Source: CAZIOH01 sp964540815
GTDB lineage: Bacteria > Myxococcota_A > Polyangia > Fen-1088
Length of the DNA stretch: 64,000 bases
Direction: 5' to 3'
Assembly (NCBI GenBank): GCA_964540815.1
Contig: CAZIOH010000002.1
Location: 98,844-162,843, forward strand
The notes under the pieces were generated by a model. It was not told the origin of the DNA. It worked only from the letters and a program-made list of their open reading frames with translations, and ran no database searches. The number at the start of each line of letters is the position of its first letter. The first letter of the stretch is position 1. A program made the translations under genes and the position numbers. Shown here in pieces: positions 1 through 10,483 of this stretch.

Positions 1-241
1 CGTCCCAGAAGTGGGGACGGCGCAGGGCCAGGAGCTCGTCGCAGATGTGCCGCGCGGAGACGCCGGCGGCCCAGAGCCCGCCCACCAGCGCCCCCGCGCT
101 GGAGCCGCACACACGCGCGGGCAGGAGACCTTCCTCCTCCAGGACCGCGAGGACACCACCGTGCGCGAAGAAGCCGAAGAACCCCGACGACATGGCCAGC
201 GTGAACGGCTCCTCGCCCAGCCACTCGCGGAGGGTCGGCAT
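1..241 (-). CDS. patatin-like phospholipase, N-terminal fragment (runs off the window)
   Basis: The reverse strand reads from an ATG at 241 off the left edge, giving about 80 residues. The fragment carries a Gly-rich stretch (SSGFFGFFAHGGVL) in the place of the patatin oxyanion-hole loop, and then the nucleophile elbow G-S-S-A-G (CGSSAGALVGGLWAAG). This is the usual order in patatin-like serine lipid acyl hydrolases; the catalytic Asp would lie beyond the window. The start is 8 bases after the stop of the upstream co-directional gene (250-1590), so the two probably share a transcript. No signal peptide is visible, which suggests a cytoplasmic enzyme. The Gly-rich loop differs slightly from the classic DGGG(x)RG form. 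Family assignment is good; substrate is unknown. Confidence 0.8.
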   Translation of the reverse strand, partial: MPTLREWLGEEPFTLAMSSGFFGFFAHGGVLAVLEEEGLLPARVCGSSAGALVGGLWAAGVSARHICDELLALRRPHFWD

Positions 242-249
242 CGAAGCGA

Positions 250-1590
250 TCAGAGCCCGGAGGGCACGCACTGCGGCTGCAGCAGGCTCGGGGACAGCGC
301 CGTCAGCACCGTCTCGTCGGGGAAGCTGTAGGCGCCGAGGTTGGCCGGGGATGGGCTCTGAAACGCGAACCACGGGAGCAGGGCCTCGTTCTGTGGGTGG
401 TAGGTGCGCCCGTGCATCGAGGCGGGGAAGACGGCCTGGCTCAGCACCTCGAGGACGTCCCCGCTCTCGAGGTTGTCCTGGCAGAGCTGGGCCCCGGAGA
501 GGGGGTCGCTCGACAGCCACCAGGGGGTCGTGTTGTCGCCGAAGGGATCGTTGAAGATCTCCGACATCTCGTGGCTGATGGCGGTGACGTCCCCGAACCC
601 CCCCGAGAACAGCCCGTTGGTGATCCAGCTGGCGTAGTTGGTGACGTAGCGCCGTTCCCGGTTCCCGTTCTTGAGGTCGCCCGGCTCGGAGTCGTACGAG
701 TGAAAGCCGAGGATGCAGCAATTGCTGAGGTCACCGTCGTAGAGGAAGACGTTGTTGAACAGGAAGGTCGAGATGTCGTGGGTGGTGATGTCGCCGGCCA
801 GCTCGGCGGCGCCGACGACGGTGGTGTCGTCGACCGGAGAGGTGGGGGGAAACAGCAACCCGACGAAGGCGTTGACGTCCACGAGCGCCGCCACCGGACG
901 ACCCGCGTCGTCGGCGAACGCGAACCAGGACCCGAAGGGGATCCGCATCCGTCGGCCGCACTTTGTCTCCGGGGTCAAGGTGACGTGCCAGGCGTCGTCG
1001 GCGCCCTGATGCAGGCGATCCCAGAACTGGGCGCGCATCATCTGATCGTTGAACTGCCCCGTGCCCGACGTGTACGTGAACGGCTGGTAGACGGGAGAGT
1101 TGGTGACGGTCTTGGCGAGCGATGTGTCCGAGGTGAGCGTCAACGGCGGCCCGGCGATGGTGGCGACCTGGCCGTCCGGCCCGAGCAGGTCGACGGTGAC
1201 GGGCACGATGGGGGCAGGGATCGCGGTCTTGCGGCAGGATTCCGGCGCGGTCCCGACCATGGTGTAGGGCCACCTCGACTGCGGGTTGCCGCCGGAATCG
1301 AATCCCGGCGTCGTGAACTGTCCCGACCAGAAGGGGATGGTGTCGAAAGCCGGCGGGATCGCCGCTGTTCGAAGCAGGGTCGAGGCCGCGGCGCCGCCCG
1401 GGCTCTTCTTGCTCCCGGCTCTTCCTTCGAGCTCGACCGAGCGCGCGGTTCGCGGCTGGACCTGCCGCAGAAAGCTGAGAGGCAAGATGGCGGAACGAAC
1501 CGAGCTCTGCGCCAGCGCGGCTCCGGGGGACGCGGCCGCGAGCGCCCAGAAGGTCATGGTTCCCAAGATGGTGGTTCGGACGTTTCGCAA
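250..1590 (-). CDS. secreted protein of unknown function with HEMSE metallopeptidase-like motif
   Basis: I place the start at a TTG (1588-1590) because a strong GGAGGAGGG ribosome-binding site lies just upstream and the resulting N-terminus (MRNVRTTILGTMTFWALAAA) is a good signal peptide ending near GAALAQ. The mature protein is about 420 residues. Near residue 325 it has A-I-S-H-E-M-S-E-I-F-N-D-P, an HExxE variant of the zinc-peptidase HExxH motif followed by the Asn-Asp-Pro-Phe seen in a family of uncharacterised secreted bacterial and fungal proteins. A Cys pair (NCCILGF) and scattered Cys suggest an extracytoplasmic fold. It lies directly upstream of the patatin gene in the same direction. 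Function is not known; a protease role is inference only. Confidence 0.7.
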   Translation of the reverse strand: MRNVRTTILGTMTFWALAAASPGAALAQSSVRSAILPLSFLRQVQPRTARSVELEGRAGSKKSPGGAAASTLLRTAAIPPAFDTIPFWSGQFTTPGFDSGGNPQSRWPYTMVGTAPESCRKTAIPAPIVPVTVDLLGPDGQVATIAGPPLTLTSDTSLAKTVTNSPVYQPFTYTSGTGQFNDQMMRAQFWDRLHQGADDAWHVTLTPETKCGRRMRIPFGSWFAFADDAGRPVAALVDVNAFVGLLFPPTSPVDDTTVVGAAELAGDITTHDISTFLFNNVFLYDGDLSNCCILGFHSYDSEPGDLKNGNRERRYVTNYASWITNGLFSGGFGDVTAISHEMSEIFNDPFGDNTTPWWLSSDPLSGAQLCQDNLESGDVLEVLSQAVFPASMHGRTYHPQNEALLPWFAFQSPSPANLGAYSFPDETVLTALSPSLLQPQCVPSGL

Positions 1591-1910
1591 ATCGTTACCC
1601 TCCTCCAGACTGACGTGACCGCGGGATCGAAGCTCATCCGTACCGCGACACCAGCGCCGCCGTACCCCGGGATCCTCTGGCCTGCAGCGTGTGCAACCCA
1701 CATGCCCAGGTGATGTCGGAGAATACCGCAGGGACCGTCGGGCCCGGGATCACAAGTTGCGCAAGGTCGATGCTCGACTCGCGCAAAACGAACGTTGCGC
1801 AACGGAGGGCAGGACCAATCGACATCTGCTGGAAATAGGGCACTCCGCAGAGGGATCCCACCTCAAGGGTTGGGGCTCACTGCCGATTGACTGACTCCAG
1901 CATTCGAGTC
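1591..1910. promoter_or_regulatory. divergent intergenic region with TTGCGCAA palindromes
   Basis: This 320-base stretch separates the leftward HEMSE-protein gene from the rightward stalked lipoprotein gene, so it should hold promoters for both. It contains an exact 8-base palindrome TTGCGCAA at 1757-1764 and a longer exact palindrome CGTTGCGCAACG at 1793-1804, with a partial copy (GCGCAAAAC) at about 1781-1789 between them. The two palindrome centres are 38 bp apart, near four helical turns. This arrangement would suit a dimeric regulator binding on one DNA face; no regulator is identified. Confidence 0.35.
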
Positions 1911-3002
1911 ATGGACGCCCAAACCACACGATCGACGAACCAATCCCGCCAACCCCGCGCCAGCACCAAGCGAGGTGGCGCGGGTCGCGGGACCAAGCGA
2001 GCCGCCTCCGCGATCTTGACGGCGTGCCTGCTCGGCTCGTGCGGTGAGTCGACCTACGAGCGGTTGTCGGTCCTCGGTGGATCGACCGACGCGCAGGTCG
2101 GCGCCATCAAGGTATTCGGGGATGCCTCGGTCGCGCCGACGACCGAGCCGACGACGGTGACGGGCGGAGCCGTCGCCGGCGCGGGTGGGTCGGACCTCCT
2201 CGGCGCTCCCGGTGTGGGCGGGGCCGGGGAGACCACGTCGGGCCCGGGCGGCGGCGTGAGTGCGCCGGACACCGGAGGCAGCGGCGGCACTGGTGGATCG
2301 TCTCCGCCGTCGACCGTCGACTCCGGCTCGCCTGCCAGCGGCGGGAACGGCGCGGGCGGCATGCGGTCCACTGGGTCCGGGGGGGCCAGCTCCACCGGAG
2401 GCATGGCCCCCGGGACCGGCGGCACCGGGACCGGCGGCACCGGGACCGGCGGCACCGGGACCGGCGGCGCGCAGAGCGGCGGGGCCACCGTGGTCTCTTC
2501 GGGAGGCGTCACCGGCTCGGGCGGCGCGGGAACCGGGGGGACCGTCGTGATCTCGGATCCCGCCCACTACAACTTCGAAGCATCGAACCAGGGCTGGGCC
2601 ATCGCCACCGGGACCGAGCCCTTCACCAGCATCGCGCGCAGCACGACCCAGCACTTCGCCGGCGCTGCCTCCCTGGCCGGCACCCTGAGCGCGGTCGCGG
2701 CCAAGAACTACTTCCTCGAGGTCGCCCCCCCCGTCCCCGCCATCCCCGTCAACGCGACGGTCACCTTCCACGTCTTCGTTCCGGCGGCGGCGCAGCTCAC
2801 CACCCTCCGGGCTTACGTGCTGAGCGACGCGTTCGCCCTGGTGTACACCGATGCGCCGGGCGCAAGCCTCAGGCGGGATGCGTGGACCACCATGACCCTC
2901 ACGGTGCCGCCGAGCGCGACCAGCGTGATCCGGCTCGGGGTCAAGCTCATCTCCTCGGGCACCTGGACCGGGACCGTCTACGTCGACAGCATCGACTGGT
3001 AG
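1911..3002 (+). CDS. stalked lipoprotein with C-terminal carbohydrate-binding-like beta domain
   Basis: The product has 363 residues from ATG 1911; a TTG at 1887 is an in-frame alternative. A basic N-region is followed by ILTACLLGSC, which supplies a lipobox Cys. Residues of about 65-215 are a Gly/Ser/Thr/Ala-rich stalk, including four exact or near-exact copies of a GTGTG-type repeat encoded by a 15-bp DNA repeat. The last 145 residues form a compact domain beginning YNFEASNQGW and ending TVYVDSIDW, a pattern like CBM4/9- or CBM22-type jelly-roll modules that start with N-F-E..GW and end with a D-D/D-S strand. The protein at 12000-12998 has the same architecture and a similar C-terminal domain, so the two are paralogues. 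Probably an outer-membrane or surface glycan-binding protein; the ligand is unknown. Confidence 0.7.
   Translation: MDAQTTRSTNQSRQPRASTKRGGAGRGTKRAASAILTACLLGSCGESTYERLSVLGGSTDAQVGAIKVFGDASVAPTTEPTTVTGGAVAGAGGSDLLGAPGVGGAGETTSGPGGGVSAPDTGGSGGTGGSSPPSTVDSGSPASGGNGAGGMRSTGSGGASSTGGMAPGTGGTGTGGTGTGGTGTGGAQSGGATVVSSGGVTGSGGAGTGGTVVISDPAHYNFEASNQGWAIATGTEPFTSIARSTTQHFAGAASLAGTLSAVAAKNYFLEVAPPVPAIPVNATVTFHVFVPAAAQLTTLRAYVLSDAFALVYTDAPGASLRRDAWTTMTLTVPPSATSVIRLGVKLISSGTWTGTVYVDSIDW
2411..2470 (+). repeat. four tandem copies of a 15-bp unit within the lipoprotein stalk
   Basis: The unit CGGGACCGGCGGCAC occurs at 2411, 2426, 2441 and 2456; the last copy differs only at the penultimate base. Being a multiple of three, copy-number change would lengthen or shorten the Gly-Thr stalk without breaking the frame. 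Confidence 0.9.
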
Positions 3003-3025
3003 ACGGTCGATCGCGTGCTTCGGGT

Positions 3026-3847
3026 TCAGCCTTCGGGGGGCTCCGGGGCGACGACGTCCGGCGCGGCCTCGACGGGGGCCGGGCTCGTACGGGGCGCGCC
3101 CGGTGCTGACGGTCGACCGAACCAGGGTAGATCGGGGAGCTCGCGGAAGACCTGGCGGACGCCGGCGCTCCACGCCGTGCTCAGCGCCTTGAAGTAGGCG
3201 TCTCCCGCGTCGAAGCGGTGACGAATGCGCAGCTCCAGGCTGTCCCGCTCGTAGCAGACGACGTCGATGGGCATCCCCACCGACAGGTTGCTCCGCATGG
3301 TCGAGTCGAAGGAGACCAGCACGCACTTGGTGGCCTCCGCCAGGCTGGTCGCGCGGGAGATCACGCGATCGATGATGGGCTTGCCGTACTTGGCCTCACC
3401 GGTCTGAAGGAAGGGTGTCTCCTCCCCGGCTTCGATGAAGTTTCCTTCCGCGTAGATCCGGAAGAGGCGAGGCGGCTCGCCCTTGATCTGGCCACCCAGG
3501 ATGAACGAGGCGTTGAACGAGACCGGTCCGCCCTCGAGGAACGGCGCGTCCCGACGTTCGATGTCCCGGACCGCATCGGAGACCAGCACCGCCACGTCGA
3601 ACATCGTCCGGGCGGTGAGCAGGTTCGGACGGTCGCCGGCCACCGCGGCGCGCTGCCTGAGAACGCCGATCACGGCCTGGGTTCCAGCCAGGTTGCCCGA
3701 GCTGAGGAGGATGAGGACCCGATCGCCCGCCCGTTCGAAGACGGTCATCTTGCAGAACTTGGCGATGTTGTCGACCCCGGCGTTGGTGCGCGAGTCCGAG
3801 GCGAAGACCAACCCATCATCGAGCAAGACTCCCACACAGTACGTCAT
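3026..3847 (-). CDS. Anbu-type proteasome-like peptidase
   Basis: The 273-residue product begins M-T-Y-C-V-G and continues LLDDGLVFASDSRTNAGVD, the signature of Anbu (ancestral beta-subunit) proteins of the Ntn-hydrolase/20S proteasome superfamily. Thr2 would become the N-terminal nucleophile after Met removal, with FASDSRT and the Lys of KFCKM in the expected active-site positions. Length fits the family apart from a Pro-rich C-terminal extension of about 30 residues. Anbu genes usually sit beside genes for a transglutaminase-like protein, an alpha-E protein and a circularly permuted ATP-grasp protein. None is seen here; the neighbours are lipoproteins. Anbu proteins assemble into open rings; their substrate is unsettled. 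The gene is divergent from the DUF1080 lipoprotein gene. Confidence 0.9.
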   Translation of the reverse strand: MTYCVGVLLDDGLVFASDSRTNAGVDNIAKFCKMTVFERAGDRVLILLSSGNLAGTQAVIGVLRQRAAVAGDRPNLLTARTMFDVAVLVSDAVRDIERRDAPFLEGGPVSFNASFILGGQIKGEPPRLFRIYAEGNFIEAGEETPFLQTGEAKYGKPIIDRVISRATSLAEATKCVLVSFDSTMRSNLSVGMPIDVVCYERDSLELRIRHRFDAGDAYFKALSTAWSAGVRQVFRELPDLPWFGRPSAPGAPRTSPAPVEAAPDVVAPEPPEG

Positions 3848-4009
3848 TCAGGCAGCTCGTCCGACCACGAGGCTCTTCGCAGCATCTTGCTCACGCCGCC
3901 ACTCTATCGCGTCGCGGGTGTCCGGCGCGAATGCGTTCCGCTCCTTACGGAGGTCGCGCGGGTCAGCAATGAGCTTGCCTCGACCGGGCCATCCTGGGAA
4001 GGTCGGACC

Positions 4010-5263
4010 ATGCCGATGCCGACGATGCGAAGCGGAGTCGTTCTCTCCATCCTGCGCTCCATCGGGTGCTCCATGCGGTGCTGCTTGCCGGCGCCCGCGA
4101 TGGTGGCAGTCCTGGCCGGAGGCCTCGTCGCGTGCTCGGGCAGTTCGAGCAATCCGCCCGCCACGTCGTCGCCCGGCACTGGCGGTCAGGTGCCTTCGAC
4201 GGGCTCGGGGGGGGCGGCCACGGGCGGCACGGCCGCGCCCGCAGGCTCGGGAGGTACGGTGGCGGCGGGCTCTGGGGGAGCGAGCACCGCGGGCACGGGG
4301 GGGACCGGCGGGGCCTCGTCGTCCGGCTCGGGTGGTGGTCCCGTCGCCTCGGGCGGGGCCGGACCGGCGGGGACCGGAGGCGGAACCGCCCCGGGAACCG
4401 GCGGCGGTCTGGCCGGCAAGAGCGGGGGCGGTGGAAGCGTCGCCGGCGCGACCGGAGGCGCGGGCGGCGGCACCGGTCCGGGCGCGGGGGGCGACGGCTT
4501 CGTCGATCTCTTCAACGGCACCGACCTGACGGGCTTCAACGTCTACAAGGCCACCACCGCCGCGAACAACGCGCCCGGGATGCTGCTGACCGGCGCCGAC
4601 GCGCAGGCGATCTTCAAGCCCGAGAACGGGACCATCCACGTCTACGCGGATCAGGCCGACAAGTCCTTGCAGTATCACTACCTCCTGCAGACGGTCAACC
4701 CGTACGCGAACTTCAACGTGTCGTGGGAGTACAAGTGGGGCACCAAGAAGTTCGCGCTCGACGCCACGGGCAAGGGCACCGACCTCGTGGCGTACCCGCG
4801 CGATGCTGGCGTGCTCTGGTACATCCACGGCGACAAGACCCAGATCTGGCCCTCGTCCATCGAGTTCCAGAACAAGTGGGGCACCACCGGCGACATCTTT
4901 GCCCTCTACGCCCAGTGCAAGTCGCTCGGGATGCCGAACAACCTGACGCAGTATGCGCCGGCCTCCGCCGGGGGCGTTTCCACCACCGTGATCGGTGGGT
5001 TGACGCAGCACAAGCGGAGCGACGACTTCGAGACGCCAGGCGTGGGCGCCGACGCGTCCAACGGCGGGGGGTCGGACTGGAACACCTGCCTGCTCTCGGT
5101 CACCGCCGGGACGTCCACCTACACCGTCAACGGACACGTGGTGAACGGGACCCTCGGGGTCATGGACTCGTCGGGCAAGCCGGTGACGTCTGGTTACCTC
5201 GCCTGGCAAGGCGAGCAGGCCGAGGTCTACTACCGCAACCTCCGCATCCAGGTCCTGCCGTGA
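4010..5263 (+). CDS. stalked lipoprotein with DUF1080 (3-keto-disaccharide hydrolase-type) domain
   Basis: The start at ATG 4010 has GGAAGG upstream and yields a 417-residue protein with a signal peptide ending LAGGLVAC, a lipobox. A Gly/Ala/Thr/Ser-rich stalk follows to about residue 160. The C-terminal 250 residues start GDGFVDLFNGTDLTGF and end in a strand containing GEQAEVYYRNLRI; both are hallmarks of DUF1080 (the 3-keto-disaccharide hydrolase fold, a concanavalin-like jelly roll). Members act on or bind oligosaccharides outside the cytoplasm. It is divergent from the Anbu gene and convergent with the DUF1501 gene. Substrate cannot be read from sequence. Confidence 0.85.
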   Translation: MPMPTMRSGVVLSILRSIGCSMRCCLPAPAMVAVLAGGLVACSGSSSNPPATSSPGTGGQVPSTGSGGAATGGTAAPAGSGGTVAAGSGGASTAGTGGTGGASSSGSGGGPVASGGAGPAGTGGGTAPGTGGGLAGKSGGGGSVAGATGGAGGGTGPGAGGDGFVDLFNGTDLTGFNVYKATTAANNAPGMLLTGADAQAIFKPENGTIHVYADQADKSLQYHYLLQTVNPYANFNVSWEYKWGTKKFALDATGKGTDLVAYPRDAGVLWYIHGDKTQIWPSSIEFQNKWGTTGDIFALYAQCKSLGMPNNLTQYAPASAGGVSTTVIGGLTQHKRSDDFETPGVGADASNGGGSDWNTCLLSVTAGTSTYTVNGHVVNGTLGVMDSSGKPVTSGYLAWQGEQAEVYYRNLRIQVLP

Positions 5264-5308
5264 CCTAGTTAACCCGTCCTCGTCCTCGTCGCCGTCGCCG
5301 TTCCCAGC

Positions 5309-6555
5309 CTAGACGAGACCGAGGTCCACCGACGCTGCCCCCGGGAAGATCTTCTCGAGATCGTCCTCCGACAGTCCCCACATCCGCGCGAACACGCCCC
5401 CGAGCAGCCCCCGCACGTCCGTCAGGACCGGATACTCGCGATCGTGCGAGAGCGTCGCGCGCGTGACCTCGATCTGGGGGCCCGCCACTTTCCCACCCCG
5501 CACGCCGCCCCCGAGGATCCAGTAGGTCGACCCATGCCCGTGGTCGGTGCCCTTGTTGCCATTTTCCCGGAACGTCCGACCAAACTCGGAGATCACCACC
5601 ACCACGGTGTCTCGCCACCGTGGGCCGAGCTCCTCGGCCAGCGCCACCAGGCCCCGTCCGAGGCTCTCGAGGTTGGTGGCGAGCGCGCCCTCGGCGCCCC
5701 CCTCGCCGACGTGGGTGTCCCAGCCGCCGACGTCGACGAAGCCGAGCCGGTAGGTGTCCCGCATGAGGTGACCGATGCGGCGGGCTTCTTGCTCGAAGCC
5801 CTTGGGGTTGACCGATCCTCGGTTCGCGTCGCGGAGCTCCTGCTCGAGCTCGCGGGCGACCAGGTGCCGCACCTCGAGCCCGTCGCTGACGGCGGCCTCG
5901 AGTGGCTGGCCCTTGTACATGCTGGCCAGGATGGCCGACTGCCGTTCGTCGAAGGGAGGCGCCGCCAGCCGTCGGAGCGAGATGTTCGGCACGCTCGCGC
6001 CCTGGAAGCAGCGGGGCAGGGCGTCGGTGAAGGCGATCGGCGCCGCGCCCGTGACCACGCTCGACAGGCGGGCCAGGAACCCCGAGCGAAAGTCTCGGCC
6101 CCCGACGAGCGGCTGTCCCCGTTCGATGTGGTCCTGGGTCTCGAAGTGGCTGCGGGAGAGATCCTCGGTACCGGCGAATGGCACGAAGGCCACCTGGCCC
6201 TTGGCGAACAGCGCTCCCATCGTGGGTCGCAAGGCGGGGGCGAGCGCCCAGCTGTCGTCAAGCCGCAGGGCCCCCGGCCGCGGCGCCGCCTCTCGCGGTG
6301 CCCCGGTCGCGTCCGTCGGCTCCGGACGGGCGATCGCGATGGTCGGTCGGGCCTCGTAGTAGAAGTCGCTCGCGAACGGGACGATGGCATTGGCGCAGTC
6401 GTAGCCGCCGCGCAGGAAGACCAGCAAGAGCCCGGGCGAGCGCGGGGCGCCCGCCGCCAGGGCCCCGCCCGCATGCAGCGAGAGGAGCGAACCCGCGCCC
6501 GCCGCGCGCTGCAACACCTGCCGCCGGGTGTACCGGGCCGTCTTCATCTTCATCT

Positions 6556-6559
<4 letters not shown>
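5309..6559 (-). CDS. DUF1501 family protein with Tat signal
   Basis: The product has 416 residues if translation starts at ATG 6559, which overlaps the TGA of the upstream DUF1800 gene as ATGA; ATGs at 6553 and 6547 also lie in frame because the N-terminus is MKMKMK. A Tat-like signal, YTRRQVLQRAAGAG, follows, predicting folded export. Motifs GGWDTH, ISEFGRT and GTDHGHG are the conserved DUF1501 blocks, related to the alkaline phosphatase/sulfatase metal site. DUF1501 genes are regularly paired with DUF1800 genes, as here, in bacteria with many secreted proteins. The biochemical role of the pair is unknown. Translational coupling through ATGA supports stoichiometric production. Confidence 0.9.
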
Positions 6560-8151
<1,592 letters not shown>

Positions 8152-8216
8152 GGGATGAATCGAGCTTGGGGGAGGACGGGCGGAAATGCGACTCGCTCGA
8201 GGCGGCGTGTACGTGA

Positions 8217-8830
8217 CGGCAGTTCCTGTCCGTGGTTGCGCACGTGATGAACCTCACGCCGACTCCGCTAACGTCGCGGGCCTCGCCGAGCGCGTCGAAC
8301 CCGATCTATCGAGGCGTCTCCGTGTACCGGCAACTCCTGTGCGGCCCACCTCGGGCGGTTCCGGGCAATGTGCCGCCGGTCGAGCCCGAGGTGGTGGGCA
8401 AGTCCACCCGCGACCGCTACGCGGGGCACGCCCAGGGGTTCTGCGCGACCTGTCATGCCCGTTCGATCCCCTGGGGTTCGCCTTGGAGAACTACGACGCC
8501 GTGGGCGCCTACCGCACGGTGGACGGAGGCAAGCCGGTCGATGCCACGGGCACGACGGTGACCCCGGGCGGGGTGACCATCTCGTTCAACAACGCCATCG
8601 AGCTCACGAGCAAGCTGGCCGAGAGCGACGAGGTCAAGTGGTGCGTCACCAAGAACTGGTTCCGGTACATGCTGGGTCGGCCAGAGACCGACGCCGAGAA
8701 GGGGTCGATGGAGCTCGCCTTTCGCACCGCCAGCGCCACACCCGGATACTCGCTGCGCGACGTGATCCTCTCGGCGGTCCGGTCGATGGCGTTCCGTTTT
8801 CGGACCGTGTCGCCCGGTGAAGGGATCTGA
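8217..8830 (+). pseudogene. frameshifted, 5'-truncated DUF1588/DUF1585 (planctomycete-type cytochrome-like) remnant
   Basis: Two frames together spell the end of a DUF1592/DUF1588/DUF1585 protein. One frame gives NPIYRGVSVYRQLLCGPP..NVPPVEP..CATCHA, and after about 8461 another gives FDPLGFALENYDAVG, NWFRYMLGRPET and SLRDVILSAV. The canonical junction is CHAPFDPLGF, so the break is explained by loss of one C from a C-run (GCCCCGTTC became GCCCGTTC). The haem-like CxxCH survives. Several hundred N-terminal residues expected for the family are absent; a TGA at 8214 lies just upstream. The gene is adjacent to the DUF1800/DUF1501 pair. Decay is the likelier reading given the missing 5' part, but the indel itself could be a homopolymer sequencing error. 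Confidence 0.75.
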
Positions 8831-8831
8831 C

Positions 8832-8871
8832 CCGGGAGGGGTCCGCCCCTTCCCGCGAGCGCCGGAGGCGC
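8832..8871. terminator. convergent-gene hairpins (candidate bidirectional terminator)
   Basis: Between the remnant ending at 8830 and the kinase gene ending at 8873 lie two GC-rich stem-loops: CGGGAGGGG..CCCCTTCCCG (one bulge) at about 8833-8855 and GCGCC-GGA-GGCGC at 8859-8871. There is no T-run, so termination is inferred from position and structure only. Confidence 0.35.
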
Positions 8872-8872
8872 G

Positions 8873-10483
8873 TCAGGCGTTGCCGGCCATCCGTTCGCGG
8901 ATCAGGGTCTTGAGACTGTCGAGCTTGAAGGGCTTGTACAGCACCCGGGTCGGGAGGTGCTCCATGAACTCGACGGTCTCCGGCGTGAAGGCTCCTCCGG
9001 TCATGAAGACGATCCGTGGCGCCGACTTGGGCCAGCGGGTGGCGACGGTCTGGTAGAACTCGGAGCCTCCGAGATCTGGCATCACCACGTCACACAGGAT
9101 GAGATCGAAGGTCTCCCCGCGGTCGAGCCGGGCCAGCGCCTCCGATGCCCGCTCGACCACCACCGTCTCGTGCTCGTCGGCCAGCGCGTTCTTGATGGAC
9201 CGACCGAGCAACATCTCGTCGTCGACCACCAGGACCCGCCCGCGGGGCCGCCGAAGCGCGTCGGTCGCCGCGCTCCACGCCGGGACCCCCCCGCCCGGTG
9301 CCGACCGTCGCTCCTCCGGGGGGTCATGGACGGGAAGGTAGACTCGAAAGGTCGTCCCGGTGCCGACCGTGCTCTCGACCGTGATCCGGCCATGATGCTC
9401 GTTGATCGTCTCGCGGCTGATGGAGAGGCCGAGGCCCGTGCCCTGGCCCATGGGCTTGGTCGTGAAGAACGGCTCGAACACGTGCGCGACGACCTCGGGT
9501 CCCATGCCCCGTCCGGTGTCGCGGATCTCGATGACCGCCTCGGGGTCGTCGATGCCTTCGATCCTGGTCGAGATTCGGATCTCGTGCTTGTCGCCTTCTC
9601 CTTCCGGGATGGCCTGCGTGGCGTTCACGAGGAGATTCAAGAAGACCTGTCCGAGGGCGGCAGGGTTTCCCCGGAGCTGAGGCAGCGTGCCGTAGGTCTT
9701 GATGAGGCGCGCGCGGTGGCGAATCTGGTTCCAGACGATGGAGACGCTGTCGTCGATGAGCTTGTGCACGTCGATGGGGACCCGTTCGGGCGGCCCCTGA
9801 CGGGACAGCCGTTGCAGGTTGCTGACGGTCACGCGCATCCGCTCGCCCCCGATCAGGCAGTCCTCCAGCATGTCGGTCACCCCCGCGACACGGGTCCTCA
9901 GCGCCCGGAGCTCGTCGGCGACCTCCGCTGGTCCGGGCTCGGGTGAGCCCTGGGGACGATTCGGAGGCTTCAGCTCCTCGATGGACTGGCTGAGGTTCAT
10001 CATGACGAAGGCCAGCGGGTTGTTGATCTCGTGGCCCACGGCGGCGGCCAGGCGCCCGAGCGACGCCAGGCGCTCGCTCTCCATCAGGCGCGCCGACATC
10101 TGGTGGCGTTCATTGTCCACGAGGAGCCGATCGAAGGTGTCGAGCAGGTCGTGCCCATCCACGGGCTTGCGCAGGTACGCGTGGGCCGAGATGGCCGCCG
10201 CCTTCGAGCTCCGGTCGCCGGAGATCGCGACCACCGGGATCGCGGTCAACCGGGGATCGTTCTTCTGGATGGCTCGAAACTGCCAGCCGTCCATGACCGG
10301 CATGATGAGGTCGAAGAGGATGATATCGGGCAACGCATCGACCCGCAGCTGGGTGAGCGCGTCGTATCCATTCTCGGCCACCGCGATGTCGTAACCCTCG
10401 GCCTCGAGCACGATCTGCAGGGCCTCGCGGACGATCCGTTCATCCTCCACCAGGAGGACCCGGCCCCGGCTGACCTTGCCCAT
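8873..10483 (-). CDS. hybrid two-component protein: receiver - histidine kinase - receiver
   Basis: From ATG 10483 the protein has 536 residues; an in-frame ATG at 10594 would add 37. Order of domains: receiver 1 (about 8-125; VLLVEDE, phospho-Asp in ILFDLIMPVMDGW, Lys in YLRKP), HisKA (around 150-230; H-box AAAVGHEINNPLAF), HATPase (around 280-390; N-box NLLVNATQAI, DTGRGMG, GTGLGLSIS), and receiver 2 (around 415-530; VLVVDDE, LILCDVVMPDLGG, LYKPF). No membrane segment is seen, so it is a cytoplasmic phosphorelay component. A perfect 22-bp inverted repeat overlaps the start codon used here. The gene follows an RsbRD-type kinase gene in the same direction, suggesting a joint pathway. Confidence 0.88.
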   Translation of the reverse strand: MGKVSRGRVLLVEDERIVREALQIVLEAEGYDIAVAENGYDALTQLRVDALPDIILFDLIMPVMDGWQFRAIQKNDPRLTAIPVVAISGDRSSKAAAISAHAYLRKPVDGHDLLDTFDRLLVDNERHQMSARLMESERLASLGRLAAAVGHEINNPLAFVMMNLSQSIEELKPPNRPQGSPEPGPAEVADELRALRTRVAGVTDMLEDCLIGGERMRVTVSNLQRLSRQGPPERVPIDVHKLIDDSVSIVWNQIRHRARLIKTYGTLPQLRGNPAALGQVFLNLLVNATQAIPEGEGDKHEIRISTRIEGIDDPEAVIEIRDTGRGMGPEVVAHVFEPFFTTKPMGQGTGLGLSISRETINEHHGRITVESTVGTGTTFRVYLPVHDPPEERRSAPGGGVPAWSAATDALRRPRGRVLVVDDEMLLGRSIKNALADEHETVVVERASEALARLDRGETFDLILCDVVMPDLGGSEFYQTVATRWPKSAPRIVFMTGGAFTPETVEFMEHLPTRVLYKPFKLDSLKTLIRERMAGNA

